Notes under the pieces: generated by a model
Database searches by the model: none
What the model was told of the DNA's origin: nothing
The model's input: only the letters and a program-made list of their open reading frames with translations
Program-made: the position numbers and the translations under genes
Shown here: positions 60,730 through 64,000 of the stretch, one piece after another
Position numbering within the stretch: the first letter of the stretch is position 1
How the letters are laid out: the number at the start of each line of letters is the position of its first letter
Assembly: GCF_001921205.1 (NCBI RefSeq)
Contig: NZ_MSIE01000007.1
Location: 124,001 to 188,000, forward strand
Reading direction: 5' to 3'
DNA from: Actinophytocola xanthii
Lineage (GTDB): Bacteria > Actinomycetota > Actinomycetes > Mycobacteriales > Pseudonocardiaceae
Length of the DNA stretch: 64,000 bases

Positions 60730-61633
60730 GTCCGCCCTCCGCTCGGCCGGTGGTGAAGATGCGTGTGACCGGGATGCCGTGCCGGTCAAGCGCCCGCCGG
60801 CAGTGCCACAGCCGCCGGTCCAGATCGGACGCGGGGTCGAACAGCAGTCCCGCGACGTTCCCGCTGTGCGCGACCTGCACGCCGGCCGACCCGGTCCGCC
60901 GGGCGACGGCCTCCAGCTCGGTTAGCTCCTCCTTGGGCAGCACCCGCTGGTTGCGCCGGGCGCTCTCGGTGCTGACCCGGCCGAGCAGGGCGAGGTCGGC
61001 GTCGGCGATCGCCCGGCGCAGCAACGCGCGGAGCCCCTCGAAACACCGCACGTCCTCCTCCCGGCACGGGCCACGAACCGTCAGCGTGTCCACCGGTCTG
61101 CCGCCCCCGGTCAGGCAGCCGACGACGACCACGGGCGGCAGCGCCGCGCCGAGGTCCTCCAGGACCCGGCCCTCCCGGTGGGCGAACAGCAGCGGACGGT
61201 CCTCGAGCATGAGAGGGTCGCTCGCGTGCTCGGCGCGGACCGCGAGGCGGGCGACGGCGGCGGGCGGCAGCTCGACGCCGAAGCTCGCCGCCACCGCGCG
61301 GATCGCGGCGATCACGTCGCCACTGGAGGAGCCCATGCCCAAGCCCAGCGGGATGTCGCTGTGCAGCCGCAGCCGCCCACCGCACCGCGGCCGGCCGCTG
61401 CGGCGCGCGCACTCGGCGGTCGCGAGCGAGGCCGCGCGGGCGGCCTTCACCCGGTCCGCCGGGCGCACGACCACCACCCCGGTGCCGGGTGTCGGTGCGA
61501 ACTCGGCGCGGACGCCGGGCCCGCCCATCGGCAGCGTCACCAGCCCCCGGCACGGCCGACCGGAGGCGTCGACGAAGACACCCTGGAGGAGCTCACCGTG
61601 GTGGACGGCGGAGTGCCCGGTGCCGACGATCAT
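60650..61633 (-). CDS. GHMP-family kinase, L-threonine kinase (PduX)-like
   Basis: 327 residues. GTGHSAVHHGELLQG at the N-terminus and the ATP-binding GHMP motif PLGLGMGSSSGD (about 95-106) resemble PduX-type threonine kinases; the C-terminal GHMP motif lies near VQVAHSGNVAGLLFD. It would phosphorylate a hydroxy-amino acid such as threonine or serine. ATG overlaps the stop of the DUF364 gene (ATGA). The last 26 or so residues (after TTGRAEGG) are encoded in the overlap with the PLP gene, out of frame, and look unlike protein, so the natural C-terminus may have been extended by a late frameshift. Confidence 0.8.
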   Translation of the reverse strand: MIVGTGHSAVHHGELLQGVFVDASGRPCRGLVTLPMGGPGVRAEFAPTPGTGVVVVRPADRVKAARAASLATAECARRSGRPRCGGRLRLHSDIPLGLGMGSSSGDVIAAIRAVAASFGVELPPAAVARLAVRAEHASDPLMLEDRPLLFAHREGRVLEDLGAALPPVVVVGCLTGGGRPVDTLTVRGPCREEDVRCFEGLRALLRRAIADADLALLGRVSTESARRNQRVLPKEELTELEAVARRTGSAGVQVAHSGNVAGLLFDPASDLDRRLWHCRRALDRHGIPVTRIFTTGRAEGGHGQPHRRRDQQTGPRPPRRRVGLPAV

Positions 61634-62436
61634 GCCGGCGTCGCCTGGCGGTAGTGGTAGAGCGTGGTCACATCCGCGCTGAACTGGGAGAACGGGAAGG
61701 GCTCTGCCGACACCGCGGTCACCCCGGCACCGAGGAACGCCCGCGCGACCGCGCTCCCGCTCTGCGCGTAGACGACCAGCGGCACGGCTCGCTCCCGGCA
61801 GCGGCGGACAATCTCGTCGAACGTGCCGTTTCCCAGCGTCATCCCGGTCGCGACGACCGCGTCGGCGTCCTCGAGCACCTCGCTCATCTCCGAGGTCACG
61901 GTGTCCCCCCACTGGGTCGCGGGCAGGTTGAGGTCGCACGGGAGGCAGACCCCTCCCCGCTCGCGAATGGCGGCCACGAGGGGGTTCACCACCCCGATGA
62001 GCGCGACCCGCGCACCCGTCGCGATGTCCAGCAGGCCGGTGATCGCGGCGTCGCGGGCACGAGCCCGCACCTCCGGCGTGCCCGCGGGCAGGGACACCGG
62101 CTCCGCGTCCGGCGCCTCCCGGTGTGGACGAACGGTGGCGAGATAGGCGTCCAGTGCGGCGATTCGCAGCGGTAGCGGGCCGTCCCGCAGCAGGTCGCCG
62201 ACGGACCGGCCGGACGCCTCGAGGCAGATCGACGGGTCCACCTCATCGGCCTCGAACGCGCAGGCGCCGAACGACCGCCCACATCGGACCAGAAGGTACT
62301 GGTTGCGGTAGGTGGTGTTCCCGCCGGCCAGGCGCGTTCCGTGATGGAGCCAGAAAACGCTCGTCGCGTCCATCGTGGACGGACGGGGGCCATGTTCTCC
62401 GGCGAGGACGCCGGCGATGAGCTGTTCGACGTTCAC
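61630..62436 (-). CDS. DUF4213/DUF364 putative heavy-metal-chelation protein
   Basis: 268 residues. N-terminal enolase-like DUF4213 part (about 1-100: SVFWLHHGTRLAGGNTTYRNQYLLV) and C-terminal Rossmann-like DUF364 part (about 115-265: ALIGVVNPLVAAIRERG, ADAVVATGMTLGNGTFDEIVR, VYAQSGSAVARAFLGAGV; short forms). The family is annotated as putative heavy-metal chelation on structural grounds; the biochemical role is not established. GTG at 62436 is the chosen start. It is the first gene of the minus-strand metallophore operon and divergent from the exporter. Confidence 0.82.
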   Translation of the reverse strand: MNVEQLIAGVLAGEHGPRPSTMDATSVFWLHHGTRLAGGNTTYRNQYLLVRCGRSFGACAFEADEVDPSICLEASGRSVGDLLRDGPLPLRIAALDAYLATVRPHREAPDAEPVSLPAGTPEVRARARDAAITGLLDIATGARVALIGVVNPLVAAIRERGGVCLPCDLNLPATQWGDTVTSEMSEVLEDADAVVATGMTLGNGTFDEIVRRCRERAVPLVVYAQSGSAVARAFLGAGVTAVSAEPFPFSQFSADVTTLYHYRQATPA

Positions 62437-62507
62437 CCGGCGCCACCGCGCCGGAACCGGAAGGGGCCACAGGCCGGTGCATCCATGCTCACGGTCGGCT
62501 ATGTTAC

Positions 62508-62522
62508 AAATGATAACCATTT
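62508..62522. promoter_or_regulatory. Fur/Zur-like box
   Basis: AAATGATAACCATTT is an inverted repeat (AAATG / CATTT, 5-base centre) in the divergent promoter between the DUF364 gene and the MFS gene. AT-rich TGATAA..ATT sequence in such GC-rich DNA is typical of Fur-superfamily operators; it matches about 10 of 15 positions of the actinobacterial Zur box TGAAAATGATTTTCA as I recall it. Confidence 0.55.
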
Positions 62523-62547
62523 CCGTCTAGACCGAGGAGGCCAGAGG

Positions 62548-63807
62548 GTGACTTCGTCGTCGGCCGGGATCGCGGGGAGGAGAGCCCGGCGCTCGGCGCC
62601 GCTCGGGGCGCGGTTCGCCCGGCTCTGGCTTGGCACGACGGCGTCGGGCCTGGCGACGTGGGCGCTGCCGTTCGTGCTGGGGCTGGGGGTGCTGACCCGC
62701 GAGCTGAGCGCGGCCGGCCTCGGCGTGGTGCTCGCCGCGCGCACGGCGGGGTTCCTGCTGGCCGTTCCGGTCAGCGGGGTGCTCGCCGACCGCCGCTCAC
62801 GCCGCCAGGTGGTGTTGTGGGCGGGGCTGGCCGCCGCGGTCGGCTCGCCCGTGCTGGCGCTGGGGCTCGGACGCTCGGTCGCGTTGATGGCGGCCGCGGC
62901 GGTGGTGGTCGGTGCGGGGCAGGGTGCGTGCCGACCCGCGTTCCAGGCACTCGTCGCCGAGATCGTCGAGCCGGAGCGCAGGCAGGCGGCCAACGCGGCG
63001 ATCGCGTTGTCGGTCCGGGTCGTCACGCTCACCGCCCCGGCACTGACGGCCCTGTTGGCCGCCGTGCTCAGCACCACCGCGCTGCTGGTCGGGACCGGCC
63101 TGGTCTGGCTGTGCGCCGCGCTCGTGCCGCCGGCCGGGCGACACGGGGTGGACACCGCCGCCCCGCGGGCCTCGTTCACGCGCGAGTTCGGCGAGGGCGT
63201 GCGGGAGGCGAGGCGCCACCCCTGGTTCCTCGCCGGCCTGGGCGCGCTCACCACGGTGATCGCCACCGGGTACTCCGCATCCAGCGTGGTCCTGCCGCTG
63301 GTCAGCCGGGACCGCTACGGCACCGAGGCGGTACTCGCAGCGGCGTTGACCGCGTACACGGTGGGCGGTCTGCTCGGGGCGCTCGTCCTCACCCGGTGGC
63401 GGCCCCGCGTCCAGGGCTGGACCGCCCTGGGGGCCCTTGCCTGCCACGGCTTCGTACCGCTCGCGCTGCTGCTGCCCGTGCACTGGACGGTGGTCGTGGC
63501 CGCCTACGTCGTCGCCGGGCTGGGGATCGAGCTGTTCAACGTGCCCTGGTTCACCGCGACCCAGCGCGAGGTCGCGCCGGACAAGCTCGCTCGAGTGTCC
63601 TCGTTGGACTTCTTGCTCTCCTACGGGCTCGCACCGGTGGGACTGGCGCTCATCGTGCCGGCCATCGACGCGTTCGGGGAGTACGCCGTGCTCGGCACCT
63701 GCGCGGTCGTGTGCTTCCTCGCTCCGGTCGCCGCGATGGCGGTCCCCACGACCCGCGGCTTCACCAGGCCGACGACCTCCGTTCCTTTCCCAGGGAGGAA
63801 GAGATGA
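62548..63807 (+). CDS. MFS transporter, probable metallophore exporter
   Basis: 419 residues with 11-12 predicted membrane helices. RFARLWLGTTASGLATWALPF at the start, the MFS motif ADRRSRRQVV between helices 2 and 3, and the DHA3 layout shared with EntS-type siderophore exporters. GTG 62548 preceded by GAGGAGG. Its stop overlaps the ATG of the binding-protein gene, so export and uptake genes are co-translated. Export of the cluster product is inference from location. Confidence 0.87.
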   Translation: MTSSSAGIAGRRARRSAPLGARFARLWLGTTASGLATWALPFVLGLGVLTRELSAAGLGVVLAARTAGFLLAVPVSGVLADRRSRRQVVLWAGLAAAVGSPVLALGLGRSVALMAAAAVVVGAGQGACRPAFQALVAEIVEPERRQAANAAIALSVRVVTLTAPALTALLAAVLSTTALLVGTGLVWLCAALVPPAGRHGVDTAAPRASFTREFGEGVREARRHPWFLAGLGALTTVIATGYSASSVVLPLVSRDRYGTEAVLAAALTAYTVGGLLGALVLTRWRPRVQGWTALGALACHGFVPLALLLPVHWTVVVAAYVVAGLGIELFNVPWFTATQREVAPDKLARVSSLDFLLSYGLAPVGLALIVPAIDAFGEYAVLGTCAVVCFLAPVAAMAVPTTRGFTRPTTSVPFPGRKR

Positions 63808-64000
63808 CACGATGTGGCAGAAGCGGCTGGACGGCCGCACTCGGTTCGGTGCTCACCGCCGCCGCCGTCGGGCTGTCCGGCTGTGCCGACCCCCCAGCCG
63901 ACCCCGCGGCCGATCCCGCGCGCTCAGCGCCGGCGAGCACCGTGCGGAGCTGCGGTCAGGAGCTGTCGTTCACCGAACCGCCCGAGCGCGTGGTGACGCT
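63804..64000 (+). CDS. FecB/FepB-type metal-siderophore binding lipoprotein, 3' end outside window
   Basis: First 65 codons only. Signal segment LGSVLTAAAVGLSGC (lipobox LSGC), a proline/alanine-rich linker, then CGQELSFTEPPERVVTL, the conserved beginning of TroA/FecB-fold siderophore-binding proteins. ATG has GGGAGGAAG upstream. Permease and ATPase genes may follow beyond the window. Confidence 0.85.
   Translation, partial: MTRCGRSGWTAALGSVLTAAAVGLSGCADPPADPAADPARSAPASTVRSCGQELSFTEPPERVVT

Overview
The window is very GC-rich (strong third-position G/C bias, many GTG and a few TTG starts, frequent ATGA/GTGA stop-start overlaps) and looks like chromosomal DNA of a filamentous actinobacterium, most likely order Pseudonocardiales. 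Supporting content: type VII (ESX) accessory proteins (EspG, EspC, a PPE-like protein) beside a large RHS toxin, two SARP/BTAD regulators, a putative F420-dependent reductase domain, ECF sigma/anti-sigma pairs, secreted lipoproteins and hydrolases. Genus cannot be fixed from the sequence. I see no tRNA, rRNA, CRISPR array, prophage or intact insertion sequence.

Layout. 1-5904 (+): tail of a compact operon with two SDR oxidoreductases, LeuC/LeuD-type dehydratase subunits (leuC carries an apparent +1 frameshift), a D-2-hydroxyacid dehydrogenase and a free-standing amino-acid adenylation enzyme, so probably a specialised-metabolite or unusual amino-acid pathway. 5966-9805 (-): ABC importer of the nitrate/sulfonate/taurine type with two substrate-binding lipoproteins. 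10000-11553: divergent NAD-epimerase/TetR pair with two palindromic operators. 11570-14411 (-): ECF sigma factor, membrane anti-sigma and a secreted protein resembling the C-terminal part of subtilases without the protease. 14584-17527 (+): aldo/keto reductase and an NAD-dependent DNA ligase. 17689-25858: secreted AMIN-like protein, esterase, unknown protein, a MarR/F420-reductase fusion with a near-perfect tandem palindromic operator, two secreted sialidase-like proteins, a truncated siderophore-binding protein, a small secreted protein and a PRC-barrel protein.

26060-35718 (-): DUF4865 protein and an ESX accessory locus (EspG, small helical protein, PPE-like Gly/Pro-rich protein, EspC, YbaB-like protein, 1579-residue RHS toxin whose C-terminus resembles GH-E nucleases). 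No ESX core component lies in the window, so the secretion machine must be encoded elsewhere. 35859-39887: two NarL-type regulators with degenerate receivers, convergent with two overlapping SARP-type ATPase regulators. 40124-47741: secreted GH12 endoglucanase, small membrane protein, MASE1 sensor kinase, cation diffusion facilitator, PepSY membrane protein and a divergent ECF sigma/zinc anti-sigma pair.

47792-52532 (-): SDR, amidohydrolase, acyl-CoA ligase, MaoC hydratase and PLP-dehydratase genes, probably an acyl-CoA catabolic route. 52670-59355: branched-chain-amino-acid-type ABC importer translationally coupled to a secreted hydrolase and divergent from a PaaX-type regulator whose mRNA looks leaderless. 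59373-59736 is a gene-free stretch full of long inverted repeats. 59737-64000 is the most interesting region: a SbnA/CysK-like PLP enzyme, a GHMP (threonine-kinase-like) kinase, a DUF4213/DUF364 putative heavy-metal-chelation protein, an MFS exporter and the start of a FecB-type lipoprotein, arranged around a Fur/Zur-like box. Together these suggest an uncharacterised small metallophore synthesis, export and uptake system.
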